From the NCBI RefSeq assembly GCF_900086725.1, contig NZ_LT574837.1:724760-788759 (forward strand): DNA of 64,000 nucleotides, written 5' to 3'. The notes under the pieces are model-generated. The model was not told the DNA's origin, ran no database searches, and saw only the letters and a list, made by a program, of their open reading frames with translations. Both the position numbers and the translations under genes were made by a program. This document shows, piece after piece, positions 17,231 through 25,895 of the stretch (position 1 is its first letter; every line of letters begins with the position of its first letter). The DNA comes from Bariatricus massiliensis. GTDB taxonomy: Bacteria; Bacillota; Clostridia; Lachnospirales; Lachnospiraceae.

Positions 17231-17770
17231 TTACATTTCAACTATCTTTTTCAAAGTATTGGCTGTTCTAATTGTAATCATTTCGCCAATTCCTGCACTT
17301 GCTGTTTTTTTCCACCAGTTCGCTTTCGCATATTTCTTCCTATCAAAAGACCAGAAAATAGCATTCTTACAGATACATATCTGCTCCAGTTCTTTTGTTG
17401 GCTCACCTATTTTCTCAGCAATCAGTTCAGCGGTAGCAGAAGGCATTACAAAAATCAGATTGTCATAAATCTCTTTGTCATCCGTTCCCCACCAAACAGG
17501 GGCTTTACTTAATAAGTCTTTCAATTCTTCCTGTAAAATAACAAAAACAGGAATATCTAAACCAAACCGTTCTTGTATCATTTCTTTTATTTTATCAGCA
17601 ACTACAATTTCATTGCTCTCATCAATCGAAAAAACAATATTTCCACTATTGAGATATGTAAAAACATCTGCATAACCAATTTCTATAAGACATGATTTCA
17701 GTTCCGCCATAGAAATTTTGTTTTTCCCACTTATATTGATGCCTCTTAAAAGGGCGATATATCTTTTCAT
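17231..17770 (-). CDS. DUF1697 domain protein
   Basis: The 179-residue protein matches DUF1697 over its full length: YIALLRGINISGKNKISMAELKSCL, then GYADVFTYLNSGNIVF and a C-terminal KKYAKANWWKKTAS. The family is widespread and of unknown function. Gaps of about 180 bases on either side hold nothing recognisable apart from an inverted repeat at 17823. Confidence 0.83.
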   Translation of the reverse strand: MKRYIALLRGINISGKNKISMAELKSCLIEIGYADVFTYLNSGNIVFSIDESNEIVVADKIKEMIQERFGLDIPVFVILQEELKDLLSKAPVWWGTDDKEIYDNLIFVMPSATAELIAEKIGEPTKELEQICICKNAIFWSFDRKKYAKANWWKKTASAGIGEMITIRTANTLKKIVEM

Positions 17771-17822
17771 ATCAGTCCTCCATGTTACTCTATCTTATTT
17801 ATAGACAAAATGCTTTTTTTCT

Positions 17823-17847
17823 AACCTGTCGAAAATTCCGACAGGTT
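17823..17847. repeat. 9-bp inverted repeat
   Basis: AACCTGTCG and CGACAGGTT are separated by seven bases, upstream of the DUF1697 gene and downstream of the rhuM remnant. It lacks a following T run on either strand, so it may be a protein-binding site or a weak bidirectional terminator. Confidence 0.45.
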
Positions 17848-17934
17848 GACTCGTGGTTAATTCCGAAGTTTACAGCAGTTGTTCGGGATTTCCGAATAAC
17901 TAAATCTCTGCTACAATGTCAACTGCGGTTTATA

Positions 17935-18828
17935 CTCAATACGATTTTTTCTTTGTTTGTTCTTCTAATTCCAGCAAAAACTTATCATAATCAGACATAA
18001 ACAATTTGTATTGAATCACCCGATATTTTTCAAATTCCGTTTCTGCGTGAAGCTTTGCAATCTCAGCAGATACTTTTCCCACCTCTTTAAGCAAGCCATA
18101 CGTTCTAACTGCCCCATTTCAAACTCTGAAAAATAATTTTTAGCAACTGAAACATCCGCTTTTTTGATTTTTCCACTCGGTGCATCTGACCATGTAGTTA
18201 ACCCCATATAATCTTTTTCGCTATCAGCTCTCTCTACAATTATTTCAGTAGCAGTATGTCCATGAATGGCATAATGCATTTTATTTTGTACCGTTTCATA
18301 AAAACGTTTTGTCGCGGCAGTCTTATCATAATCAACCGCCGTGGCATAAAGATCTGTTATTTATTGGTAAAATTTTCTCTCACTTGCCCGTATTTCACGG
18401 ACACACCCAAGCTATTTCTCAAAATATTTCTCAGTAAGATATGTACCTCTTTTTATACGTTTTACATTCATTACCCAGCCTTTAATCGTATAATCTTTTG
18501 CAATTTGATTTACCCATTTACGAAATTGGACTGCTCGTTCAGAGTTAACCTTAAAGCCAACAGCAATGATTATCTCCAAAGAATAATGATTGGTACTATA
18601 GTTCTTGCCATCATCTTCTGCGTCCAGCCATACATTCTCGTCCTTATAACGCATTTCAAAGCTATCCTCGCTGTCACCAGCGGAAGTGACATAGGTAAGA
18701 TATTCAGCCACACTAGAACAGATTCTTATTTCTTCTTTATTCTTTTTCGGTATGGTAACCCTCCAAATTTCACTGTTTAGGGTTTCCATATCGTTCAAGT
18801 ACACACTCTCGGAATTTCTCTCCAGCAT
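17935..18828 (-). pseudogene. RhuM-family virulence protein, broken
   Basis: Pieces of one RhuM-like protein lie in order on the minus strand. 18412-18828 gives the N-terminus (ICSSVAEYLTYVTSAGDSED, then DGKNYSTNHYSLEIIIAVG) with about 40 residues missing between ENVWL and DGKNY. 18016-18400 gives TVQNKMHYAIHGHTATEII then MGLTTWSDAPSGKI. Bases 17935-18015 give the end (YRVIQYKLFMSDYDKFLLEL). At least two frame changes and one internal deletion separate them. RhuM proteins are Fic/KilA-N-linked accessory proteins of mobile islands. Confidence 0.65.
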
Positions 18829-19357
18829 AAATATACTCTGTTTTGCCGCCTATCTTCATGGTAAACAACCACTTAAAATTCACTGCATGATTGATTTCCA
18901 TAGTGTGCAGAATGCCATCTCGAATAAACTCATAAAAACGGTATCCATCATCAGCAAATCTGCTCTGCGTTGTATTCAAGGTTGCGATTGCACTTTTATC
19001 CGTAAGCTTTGCAAAGCAGGTCACTGAATTTCCTTCAAACAACTTTTTTAGAGCCCTAGTCATTTGCTTATCATCTTTATAAAGTTCAAGTAGGTAATGA
19101 GCCATCATATCTCCCACATTCTCTAAATCAGCTACTTTAACATCAACTAAAAACAAAGTGAATTTGCTTGCGAAATTTACAACTTGAATGCATTTTCTTT
19201 TATCAAAATAAAACAGCTTTGCGCCCCATTCAAGAAGTTTATCTCCGCTTTCATTTTTAATAACAGTTTCTGCAATTATATTGATAGGGGGAGATAACTC
19301 CGATGGCAGCTTTAATTTATATCTCTCAAAGGTTTGTTTGGTCGCATAAATAATCAT
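18770..19357 (-). CDS. DUF6933-like protein, partner of XRE gene
   Basis: This 195-residue protein begins MIIYATKQTFERYKLKLPSEL and contains LLEWGAKLFYFDKRKC and CFAKLTDKSAIATLNTTQSRFADDGYRFYEF. It matches a family of uncharacterised proteins (I believe DUF6933) commonly paired with an XRE antitoxin-like gene. It lies 11 bases downstream of the XRE gene, so the pair forms a two-gene operon with the layout of a toxin-antitoxin unit. Its 3' end overlaps the start of the rhuM remnant by 59 bases. Confidence 0.65.
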   Translation of the reverse strand: MIIYATKQTFERYKLKLPSELSPPINIIAETVIKNESGDKLLEWGAKLFYFDKRKCIQVVNFASKFTLFLVDVKVADLENVGDMMAHYLLELYKDDKQMTRALKKLFEGNSVTCFAKLTDKSAIATLNTTQSRFADDGYRFYEFIRDGILHTMEINHAVNFKWLFTMKIGGKTEYIYAGEKFRECVLERYGNPKQ

Positions 19358-19367
19358 CTCTTATCAC

Positions 19368-19637
19368 CTAATCTTCTCTTTTAACATAAGTAAGTTCAAC
19401 ATCGTACCCAAGAGCTTCCAACATCTGCACAAACGTTTTGTTCACCACACCATCTTTTTTCTTGATTATACGATTGACATACTGTCCCGTTGTTCCAATC
19501 TTCTCTGCAAGCTGTGCCTGCGTTAATTCACCCGCTATGCACTTCACCTTAACATCAACTTCAATGTTGTTCGTGAATTGTAAGTCGTAGAGGTTGCATC
19601 TCGATTTACAATTCACGTCAGAATCAATACTAATCAT
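19368..19637 (-). CDS. XRE-family helix-turn-helix regulator
   Basis: The C-terminal 57 residues form an XRE/Cro-type domain (ELTQAQLAEKIGTTGQYVNRIIKKKDG, then FVQMLEALGYDVELTYV). The first 30 residues of the open frame look unlike a protein and lie over a 46-base inverted repeat, so the true start is probably inside; no ATG with a good ribosome site was found. It is likely the antitoxin or autoregulator of the DUF6933 pair. Confidence 0.7.
   Translation of the reverse strand: MISIDSDVNCKSRCNLYDLQFTNNIEVDVKVKCIAGELTQAQLAEKIGTTGQYVNRIIKKKDGVVNKTFVQMLEALGYDVELTYVKRED
19572..19617. promoter_or_regulatory. 16-bp inverted repeat, candidate XRE operator
   Basis: CGTGAATTGTAAGTCG at 19572-19587 and CGATTTACAATTCACG at 19602-19617 are inverted with one mismatch and a 14-base spacer. 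The outer 12 bases match perfectly. Its place at the start of the XRE reading frame fits an autorepression site of the XRE/DUF6933 operon. The gap 19638-19930 upstream is AT-rich and shows no gene. Confidence 0.5.
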
Positions 19638-19930
19638 TTTGTTTATTTCAATTAACGAACATAGTAATGTTATTTTACCTTAATAATTAAACCCACTCCA
19701 TGTTGGAATAGCATCGTTGACTCAATAGTGACTCCTTTAATTTTATCATAAAATACTCTTTTAATTTAATATATTTTACATCAACTCTTTGCGATTTTCC
19801 ATGAATATCCAACAATAATTTGATATATCCTATAGAAGGCAAGCTAATGTCGCGCCTAGTTCTCTACATCGGTTTTATCAGCCAAATAATAAGCGTAAAA
19901 TTCTTATGTATCTATATCAAACTGTATAAA

Positions 19931-19958
19931 AGCGTATCATTTTTCCTAATGATACGCT
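19931..19958 (-). terminator. Strong hairpin terminator, ancestral rlmD 3' end
   Basis: AGCGTATCAT and ATGATACGCT pair perfectly around an eight-base loop directly after the stop at 19966 on the minus strand, followed by TTTAT. It ends the transcript of the detached rlmD tail and is probably the original terminator of rlmD. Confidence 0.65.
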
Positions 19959-19965
19959 TGCTACT

Positions 19966-20331
19966 TTAGATAATTTCAAAATACTTCAAAGCATCCTTTA
20001 TAGCTTCTATTTGCACAGTAGTCGGATGTTTCCGAGGATGTTTCAACTCCACTACTGCATTAGGAGCATCGTACATCGGTAAGCCTAAATCCCTCTTTAC
20101 CCCCGCTATATAAGCAGTATGTACTTTGAAGCCGTACTCAGCTTGTAGGTACTTCATAATCATCTTGTAGGTAACTTTCTCTTTTGGTTTATACGCTTCG
20201 GCTCTTTCCGCAATTTTATCCAATGGAACTTTGCCCTCACCCTCGCCAAACTCCACTTTTACGTTAATATAACTGTCTGGTTTTTTATGGGAAAGAAGTA
20301 CCATTGCCTCAACTTGCGTTTCATTGTCCAA
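19966..20331 (-). pseudogene. rlmD: Detached C-terminal extension of RlmD (23S rRNA uracil methyltransferase)
   Basis: This 121-codon frame starts at a TTG with no ribosome site. It reads QVEAMVLLSHKKPDSYINVKV and then GFKVHTAYIAGVKRDLGLPM, ending HPTTVQIEAIKDALKYF. In Lachnospiraceae this sequence is the C-terminal extension of RlmD, following the HVETVVLL strand. Here the body of RlmD lies at 62665-64000 and ends HVETIVLIQRKTM, so the gene has been split by a 42-kb insertion. The first six residues come from the inserted element. Whether the piece is made as a protein is doubtful. Confidence 0.68.
20308..20316. other. Left attachment-site-like sequence (in rlmD tail)
   Basis: CTCAACTTG on the plus strand matches CTCAACATG at 37944 and CTCCACATG at 62698, at the exact codon (Val-Glu) where RlmD is broken. 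Serine recombinases exchange at a two-base core; GA on the minus strand is shared by all three. This is taken as the hybrid site at the left end of the first element. Confidence 0.5.
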
Positions 20332-20456
20332 ACAATTACGTATTTATATAGAAGGTTAAAAACACAACTGGATTTGTTGTTTTTTCAGTCTGATAAAGCC
20401 TAAAATTTCAAGACGATATAAAGCTTCATTTTAATTTCTATTTATTTTATATCGAA

Positions 20457-20832
20457 CTACTTTAAAAAATCATTAAACAGCTTTATCCACTTTTCCAAAG
20501 TGCTGTCATTAACTACTATTTTTGATTTTTGCATTGATACTTTAACAGACTTTGATAATTCAACTTTCCATCCAGCTTCCAAAACAATTTCATTTTCTTG
20601 TGCAAATTTTTCGATTTGGTTTATTATTGGTTGCATTTTAGAATAATCATCTTCAAATTCATCATCATATCCTTTCAATATTCTAATTAATGCCTTATTT
20701 AAGACTTCATACGAAACTAAATCTTCAATCTCGCTATTCTCTATATTTGTGTAATCTTTTACTTCAAGGATTTTATCTGAATTATCTTAAAATCTCCATT
20801 GCATCATTCAGCTGTTCTTTCACATAAAACAT
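20457..20832 (-). pseudogene. Phage-type hypothetical gene with a one-base frameshift
   Basis: A clear start (ATG at 20832, with GGAGG eight bases upstream, overlapping the end of the rha gene) gives MFYVKEQLNDAMEILR and then a stop. A shift of one base at about 20785 opens a frame of about 107 residues (DNSDKILEVKDYTNIENSE... to KWIKLFNDFLK at 20457). The product is not recognised. A simple indel explains it; a sequencing error or recoding is also possible. It is the last gene of the phage-like operon. Confidence 0.5.
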
Positions 20833-20833
20833 C

Positions 20834-21499
20834 TTATTTGTCCTCCTCTAATTTGGTTTTGTACCATTCAAGATGGCGTTTACGGTCTTCATAATTCGGA
20901 AATGCCACAAGCAGACCCACATCGACCTTCTGCAAGGTTTCCAGCATATCAATCTGTTCCTTTGACAGATACGGTCTGATGCTTTTGCCCTTTTCGATGT
21001 TGTTGGCAAGCCTAAACTGCTTTGCAGTCATGCCCAGCACAATGCGGTTTAACATATCGCATTCATTGCTGAAGTGATACGGTTTGGGAGCATCATGGAG
21101 CAGCTTGATGTTTGCCGTAAGCAGTGGGAACTCCTGTCTTGCGGATACCAATGCCTTGATGAATTTCTCCATCTCATTGAAACGCTTGACGTACAGTTCC
21201 TTGAATTTCATTGCCTTTGCACCCGTATATCCCATAACAAGCATCGTGAATCCATCACGGGTCATAGCGTAAGCTTTCTGCTTTCTTCCTCTGGAATCTG
21301 TATAGGTAATGCGTCCAAAATTGGACACATTAAATTCCTCGCTCAATCCAGACTGCGGCGAAAGTATTTTTTTAATATCTCGCACCACGTGGTTATGGGA
21401 TTTCTCAAAATAATCTGCCACATACAGGCTGTCCACCCTCGCTGTGTCGTGCGTGTCGGCAAAAATGCCATATTCGTCTTTTTGTATCAGTTCTTTCAT
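20834..21499 (-). CDS. Rha-family phage antirepressor
   Basis: From the ATG at 21499 the 221-residue product has an N-terminal Rha domain (VDSLYVADYFEKSHNHVVRDI, then NFGRITYTDSRGRKQKAYAMTRDGFTMLVMGYTGAKAMKFK), typical of phage regulatory proteins related to Rha of phage 80alpha and phi80. The C-terminal part is specific to this group. Its leader carries the conserved RNA element also found at 26062-26140, which pairs with the ribosome site. It sits just after the DNA polymerase gene. Confidence 0.82.
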   Translation of the reverse strand: MKELIQKDEYGIFADTHDTARVDSLYVADYFEKSHNHVVRDIKKILSPQSGLSEEFNVSNFGRITYTDSRGRKQKAYAMTRDGFTMLVMGYTGAKAMKFKELYVKRFNEMEKFIKALVSARQEFPLLTANIKLLHDAPKPYHFSNECDMLNRIVLGMTAKQFRLANNIEKGKSIRPYLSKEQIDMLETLQKVDVGLLVAFPNYEDRKRHLEWYKTKLEEDK

Positions 21500-21582
21500 A
21501 AAAAATACCGTCCTTCCATAAAAGTAGGGTCTTGCCCTCTGATAGTGAAAGGACAAAACCCTGAACTTTAAGAACCGTATTT
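21500..21582 (-). promoter_or_regulatory. Conserved leader RNA element, copy B (before rha)
   Basis: On the minus strand this stretch runs from GGTTCTTAAA through GTCCTTTCACT and TCAGAGG to GGAAGGACGGTA just before the rha start. GTCCTTTC can pair with GGAAGGAC (one G-U), covering the ribosome binding site. The same order of blocks occurs at 26062-26140 before another operon, with the intervening bases differing. It reads as a cis-acting RNA that masks translation initiation. Confidence 0.6.
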
Positions 21583-23574
21583 TTAATCTTTTTTGTAAAA
21601 GCTGCATTCGTACCCGTCCGCACGGAGCAGAAGTCCGTTTATCCAAGGCGGTGTCCTTCCCATCTGCTCACAAATCGCATCAATTGAAACTCCCATGCTG
21701 CATTCAATAATCAATTCATCATGCACATGACCGCAGATAAAACAGTGGGACAGGGTACGCATAGCATAGGCAAGAATGTCACGGCTGATTTCCTGCACAA
21801 TATTCTCCACGAACTTGGGACCATAGCTTTCGATGCGTTCCCATTTCTTCGTACCGCCCACACCCTCATAGGTAACAGACTCACCGCCGAAACGGTTCTC
21901 ACCCATGCGTGGCTTCACATAGGAAAGCCGTCTGCCGCTTGGCAATTCGATAAACATCATTCCACTCTGATAGATAAAACGGATGCCGTGTGTTTCTGTG
22001 GTTACTCTGTTTTTGACCGTATCCTTTACGCATCGGTCAACATTCCACCAAAACCTCACAATGTTTGGATTGGCTGCTCTCCATGAATCCACAAGCGGCT
22101 GCAACTCTTCCTCGGCAAGTCCCATATCCAAAGCACCCATCGCTTTCAATGCACCGACTGAACCGCCATAGCCGAGAGCCAATTCTGCGATCTTGCCTTT
22201 TTGACGAAGATGTCCGTTTTCGCCATGCTTTTCCACAGGCACACCAAACATGGCAGATGCCGATGCACAATAGATGTCCCCATTATTCTGAAAGACTTCC
22301 ATTCGCCAGTTTTCCTTTGCCAAGAATGACAGCACTCTTGCTTCAATAGCAGAGAAGTCTGCCACCACAAATTTCATCCCGGTTCTTGGCACAAAAGCTG
22401 TACGAATAAGCTGCGACAAGGTATCCGGGATATCATCATATAGAAGTTCCATGGCATCATAATTGCCGGATGCCACAAGACCTCGTGCCTGTTCCAAATC
22501 GGGCATATGGTTCTGCGGAAGATTCTGCAGCTGTATCATTCTGCCTGCCCATCGCCCAGAACGATTAGCACCGTAAAATTGAAACATTCCTCTCGCCCTG
22601 CCGTCCTCACAGACGGCATTCTTCATTGCCTGATATTTTTTTACGGAAGATTTGGACAACTGCTGCCGCAGGAGAAGAACCTCCGCCAGTTCCTTCGGAG
22701 CAGTTTTGACCGCCTGCGCCACTTCCTTTTTGCCAAGACTGTCCATCTCCAAGCCATTGTCCGCAAGCCACTGTTTCATCTGTACCACGGAGTTGGGGTT
22801 ATCAAGGTCAGTCAGTTCCTGCATTTTCTCTGCTAACTCTGCCTTGGACTTCGAATCAAAAGCAATGGCATTTTCAACCACATTCATATCAAGCGCAATC
22901 CCGCGGTCATTAATTTCTTGATCGAGATGGTACTCGTCCCACACAAAATCCGGCACGGGATATTTTTTCAGTCTGTCCTGTATGGACATCTCCACCTCAA
23001 CATCACGCTTGTTATAGAATTTGAACAGACTCCATTTGTCTGTATCATGCTCCGGCAGATTGCGTGTCCGTCCGCCGTTGACCTTGGTTGGCTTGCATGG
23101 AACACAGAAGTAACGGATGAGGTCTTTGCCTTCCTTTAATTTCTGTTCTTCCACGCCAAGCACCATGCCAGATCCAGCAAGGGATAAAGGTAGCCCCATA
23201 TATGCCGACCATATCATGGAGCATTTCCACTCAGATGGGTCAAGGTAATCTCCAACCGTATCTTCGTTAATGCTGTAACTGCTGAAATGTTCGGGATAGT
23301 GCCTTTGCAGCCATACTGACAGACACACTCTCTCAAAAGCCGCATTGAATGCCCATTTTGTCACGGAATCATCTGTCAGTGCTTCTATGATCTCCATCGG
23401 CACGGTATCTCCCTGTGCCAGATCATAGACCATAACCTCACCGCCGTTTACCGATACACCAAACAGCAGGATTTCAAATGCAGGGGATTGGGCATATTTA
23501 TATACTCCGCACTTCTGCAAATCCACATCGCTGTAACTCTCAATATCAATCGAGAGCGTTTGTATTTTTCCCAT
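21583..23574 (-). CDS. Phage-type family A DNA polymerase (PolA)
   Basis: From the ATG at 23574 this 663-residue protein has a 3'-5' exonuclease domain at the N-terminus (LSIDIESYSDVDLQK, then AFNAAFERVCLS) and a family A polymerase palm: FVVADFSAIEARVLSFLA (motif A), RQKGKIAELALGYGG (motif B, O-helix) and HVHDELIIEC (motif C, with the catalytic Asp). Phage replication polymerases of this type occur with DUF2815/DUF2800 genes in clostridial prophages and elements. It probably replicates or repairs the element's DNA. Confidence 0.92.
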   Translation of the reverse strand: MGKIQTLSIDIESYSDVDLQKCGVYKYAQSPAFEILLFGVSVNGGEVMVYDLAQGDTVPMEIIEALTDDSVTKWAFNAAFERVCLSVWLQRHYPEHFSSYSINEDTVGDYLDPSEWKCSMIWSAYMGLPLSLAGSGMVLGVEEQKLKEGKDLIRYFCVPCKPTKVNGGRTRNLPEHDTDKWSLFKFYNKRDVEVEMSIQDRLKKYPVPDFVWDEYHLDQEINDRGIALDMNVVENAIAFDSKSKAELAEKMQELTDLDNPNSVVQMKQWLADNGLEMDSLGKKEVAQAVKTAPKELAEVLLLRQQLSKSSVKKYQAMKNAVCEDGRARGMFQFYGANRSGRWAGRMIQLQNLPQNHMPDLEQARGLVASGNYDAMELLYDDIPDTLSQLIRTAFVPRTGMKFVVADFSAIEARVLSFLAKENWRMEVFQNNGDIYCASASAMFGVPVEKHGENGHLRQKGKIAELALGYGGSVGALKAMGALDMGLAEEELQPLVDSWRAANPNIVRFWWNVDRCVKDTVKNRVTTETHGIRFIYQSGMMFIELPSGRRLSYVKPRMGENRFGGESVTYEGVGGTKKWERIESYGPKFVENIVQEISRDILAYAMRTLSHCFICGHVHDELIIECSMGVSIDAICEQMGRTPPWINGLLLRADGYECSFYKKD

Positions 23575-23631
23575 ATTGTCATTCCTTTCTATAAGCAAGG
23601 CGGCGAAGAATGTACCTCCGCCGCCCGCTGT

Positions 23632-23781
23632 TTACTGATTATTCTGTTCTTCCATGCGTTTACGCTTCTTTTCCTTATGGCTGTCAATGGCACACTTGAT
23701 GAGGAATCCTACATTGGCAATCATGGTACCCACTACTGCACCAAAGCAAACCGCAAGCATCATACTCTGCACTGTTGTCAT
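23632..23781 (-). CDS. Small membrane protein
   Basis: The ATG at 23781 follows AAGGAGGG and gives 49 residues with one hydrophobic segment (MMLAVCFGAVVGTMIANVGFLI) and a basic tail (SHKEKKRKRMEEQN). This fits a single-pass membrane protein with its tail in the cytoplasm. It lies between the DUF2815 and polymerase genes and is probably expressed with them. Hairpin-forming bases at 23598-23628 (GGCGGC ... GCCGCC) lie between it and the polymerase start. Confidence 0.6.
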   Translation of the reverse strand: MTTVQSMMLAVCFGAVVGTMIANVGFLIKCAIDSHKEKKRKRMEEQNNQ

Positions 23782-23796
23782 ATTCTGGTGCCCTCC

Positions 23797-24363
23797 TTAA
23801 GAAAGAAAATCGTCATCGTCATCAGTTGCAAAATCATCCTCTGCACGGCTCTTACCACCAAGAGGCTCTCCATCGCTCATCTTCTGAAGATTGTTCAGAC
23901 CGCAGGCAATACCTTTATTGCCATTGGAATTGAACGCATAGAAATTGATGCTGGCACGGCCATACATACCGCTGTATACCTCACTGCGGTCGATGATAGG
24001 CTGGCGGTCTGCATCTACGATGCCCGGAGCAGATGCAGAGTTGGCATTGACGAAGTAACAGCCTGCGTAGGCTTCATCATCGGGTCTTTCGAGATCGCCG
24101 TCACGAAGCGGAGTCTTGAGGATGGAAAGTGCAGGCACGGTCTTGCCGTTACCCTTCAGCTTGGACTGACCTTCCTCATACGCGGATTGGATGGCTGCCT
24201 TAATCTTGTTGACCGTTGCAGTATCGTCCTTGGGAATGATAAGGCTCACGCTGAACTTCGGTGCGCCGCCGTTGATGGATTTCGCATCCCACACATTTGC
24301 ATAAGACCAGCGGGTGTTTACTCCTGTGATTACCTTGGTAGGGTTGGTATAATTCTTTGACAT
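23797..24363 (-). CDS. DUF2815 single-stranded-DNA-binding-like phage protein
   Basis: The 188-residue protein matches DUF2815: NPTKVITGVNTRWSYANVWDAKS..., APKFSVSLIIPKDD, a central GMYGRASINFYAFNSNGNKGIACGLNNLQK and an acidic C-terminus (DDFATDDDDDFL). Acidic tails of this kind are typical of phage single-strand DNA binding proteins that recruit replication enzymes. It is one base from the DUF2800 stop, so the two are tightly linked. Confidence 0.83.
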   Translation of the reverse strand: MSKNYTNPTKVITGVNTRWSYANVWDAKSINGGAPKFSVSLIIPKDDTATVNKIKAAIQSAYEEGQSKLKGNGKTVPALSILKTPLRDGDLERPDDEAYAGCYFVNANSASAPGIVDADRQPIIDRSEVYSGMYGRASINFYAFNSNGNKGIACGLNNLQKMSDGEPLGGKSRAEDDFATDDDDDFLS

Positions 24364-24364
24364 A

Positions 24365-25537
24365 TTAGTTTTCCTCCTTAAAATCGTTAGCTGCTGTATT
24401 CATTGCCGGACGCTTGTCCGACATAGGTACTAATGTTGGCTTGCCCTGCGGCTTTTCGATAAAGCCTGAGAGCAGTTCTTCAAATCTTGTCTTGCCGAGC
24501 AGTTTGGTCATTGCCGTAACTCCCAGAACCTTATGTTCATATGGGTCATATCCGGCATCCTTAACCGTATCCGCCACGGCAGTTTCGTTGATATATTTCC
24601 TGTTGGAGCGTCCTTCGACAATCTTCCAGTCTTTCCACTCCTTGCCGCTGACTGCCTGCTGCAAAGCGTACTCCTTGATATCGCCCGCCCAAGATACCAG
24701 TGCGTCAACTTTTGAAAGAATGGCCTCTATCTCATCGTCTTCAAGGGTGGAAGGCATTTCAAAATCGTAACGCACAAGTTCAAGGTTGTACTCGGCTCTC
24801 TTGCGGCAGGTGGCTTTTACCTTACAGAACTGGCAGTGGTTTCCGGCTTTGTATTCGCCCTCGCCCTTTGCCGCCAGCTGTGCCGTAGGGCAAAGCACCT
24901 CATCCGCCCACTTCAAAAGTTCGTCTTTGGAAATGGTATAGGTACTGACACTGTCCCGTCTTGGCTGGAAAATGGTCATGGTCACCGAATCAATATCGTA
25001 GATATCGTCAAACAGCTGTAAGGCTCCCAGTGCGTAACACATCATCTGCGGATTCTTTTCCGCTTCCACCAAAATGCCGACACCATATTTGAAGTCAATG
25101 ACTGTAAGGGTCTCATCTGATACGATGACACAGTCCCCGGTGCCAAATCCCTCCGGCACCCATTTGGAGAAATCAAGATGCTGTTCAATCAGAACAATCG
25201 GATCTTTGCATTTCTCTTTTGCCGCTTCCAGCTGCTCAAGCACATACTGGGCATACATATCCGAACAGTCTGCCATTTCTTCATCGAAATACTGCAGATT
25301 TTCCGCAGGGTCTTTTGATTTCTGCCCCAGTGCGGTTTTCAGCTTATGTTCACAAAGGCTGTGGGCATCGGTACCCTGCAATGCAAACTCACTGGCTGTA
25401 TCTCCTGCCTTGGAACAGAGCAGAGCCGATGGCGGACATTCCAGCCACCTGTGACTGGACGATGCTGATAATACTGCGTGGCCCAGACCAGCCTCTCTTG
25501 CACCTGCAGTGCAATTCACCTTCTGTTTATCCGGCAT
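24365..25537 (-). CDS. DUF2800 Cas4/RecB-like phage exonuclease
   Basis: The 390-residue protein (ATG at 25537, GAGGTG upstream) has a nuclease core: ALQGTDAHSLCEHKL, EQHLDFSKWVPEGFGTGDCVIV and LTVIDFKYGVGILV (the D-x-K of PD-(D/E)xK), then a C-terminal cysteine cluster (GNHCQFCKVKATCRKRAE) that resembles the Fe-S clasp of Cas4 and AddB. DUF2800 proteins are known in phages next to DUF2815. It is likely a recombination exonuclease that supplies single strands for the DUF2815 protein. Confidence 0.85.
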   Translation of the reverse strand: MPDKQKVNCTAGAREAGLGHAVLSASSSHRWLECPPSALLCSKAGDTASEFALQGTDAHSLCEHKLKTALGQKSKDPAENLQYFDEEMADCSDMYAQYVLEQLEAAKEKCKDPIVLIEQHLDFSKWVPEGFGTGDCVIVSDETLTVIDFKYGVGILVEAEKNPQMMCYALGALQLFDDIYDIDSVTMTIFQPRRDSVSTYTISKDELLKWADEVLCPTAQLAAKGEGEYKAGNHCQFCKVKATCRKRAEYNLELVRYDFEMPSTLEDDEIEAILSKVDALVSWAGDIKEYALQQAVSGKEWKDWKIVEGRSNRKYINETAVADTVKDAGYDPYEHKVLGVTAMTKLLGKTRFEELLSGFIEKPQGKPTLVPMSDKRPAMNTAANDFKEEN

Positions 25538-25895
25538 TGCCAAGCACCTCCACTTCCGCAAGCAGTGCTTTGTATTCTGCCGGGTCTACTTCCGACAGCT
25601 TGTCTGCGCCATGCTTTGTGAGAATTGCTTTAACCTCTGCTGTAAAACCACTGCGGGATTTATCCGCACACACGGCTCTGACATCCTCAAGAGTGAGCGG
25701 CCTTTCTGTCTCCGGTTGCGGTTCCTGCTTTGGTTCCTCAACTGCTTTCTTCTTAGCCGCAGTCTTTTTTATAGGCTGCTTTTCTTCCTCGGCGCCGCTG
25801 AACATATCAGCCAGTTCCTGTGAAATGCCTACCAAAGTCTCTCCACATTTGCGCAGCTCATCAACGAGCACGGACAATTCACTTACCTTTCCCAT
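25527..25895 (-). CDS. Phage hypothetical protein upstream of DUF2800
   Basis: The 122-residue protein has an N-terminal helix (LVDELRKCGETLVGISQEL), a lysine/alanine/proline-rich linker, and a C-terminal domain (LTLEDVRAVCADKSRSGFTAEVKAILTKHG, then PAEYKALLAEVEVL) that is conserved in clostridial phages in this position. The function is unknown. Its stop overlaps the DUF2800 start by 11 bases, indicating coupled translation. Confidence 0.65.
   Translation of the reverse strand: MGKVSELSVLVDELRKCGETLVGISQELADMFSGAEEEKQPIKKTAAKKKAVEEPKQEPQPETERPLTLEDVRAVCADKSRSGFTAEVKAILTKHGADKLSEVDPAEYKALLAEVEVLGNAG

Noticed and set aside
17823..17847. Inverted repeat as a rho-independent terminator
   Set aside because: Neither strand has a T run after the stem; listed only as a repeat.
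23488..24360. 290-codon plus-strand frame opposite the DUF2815 gene
   Set aside because: It covers the complement of the DUF2815 and small membrane protein genes, both of which have clear family matches or start signals.
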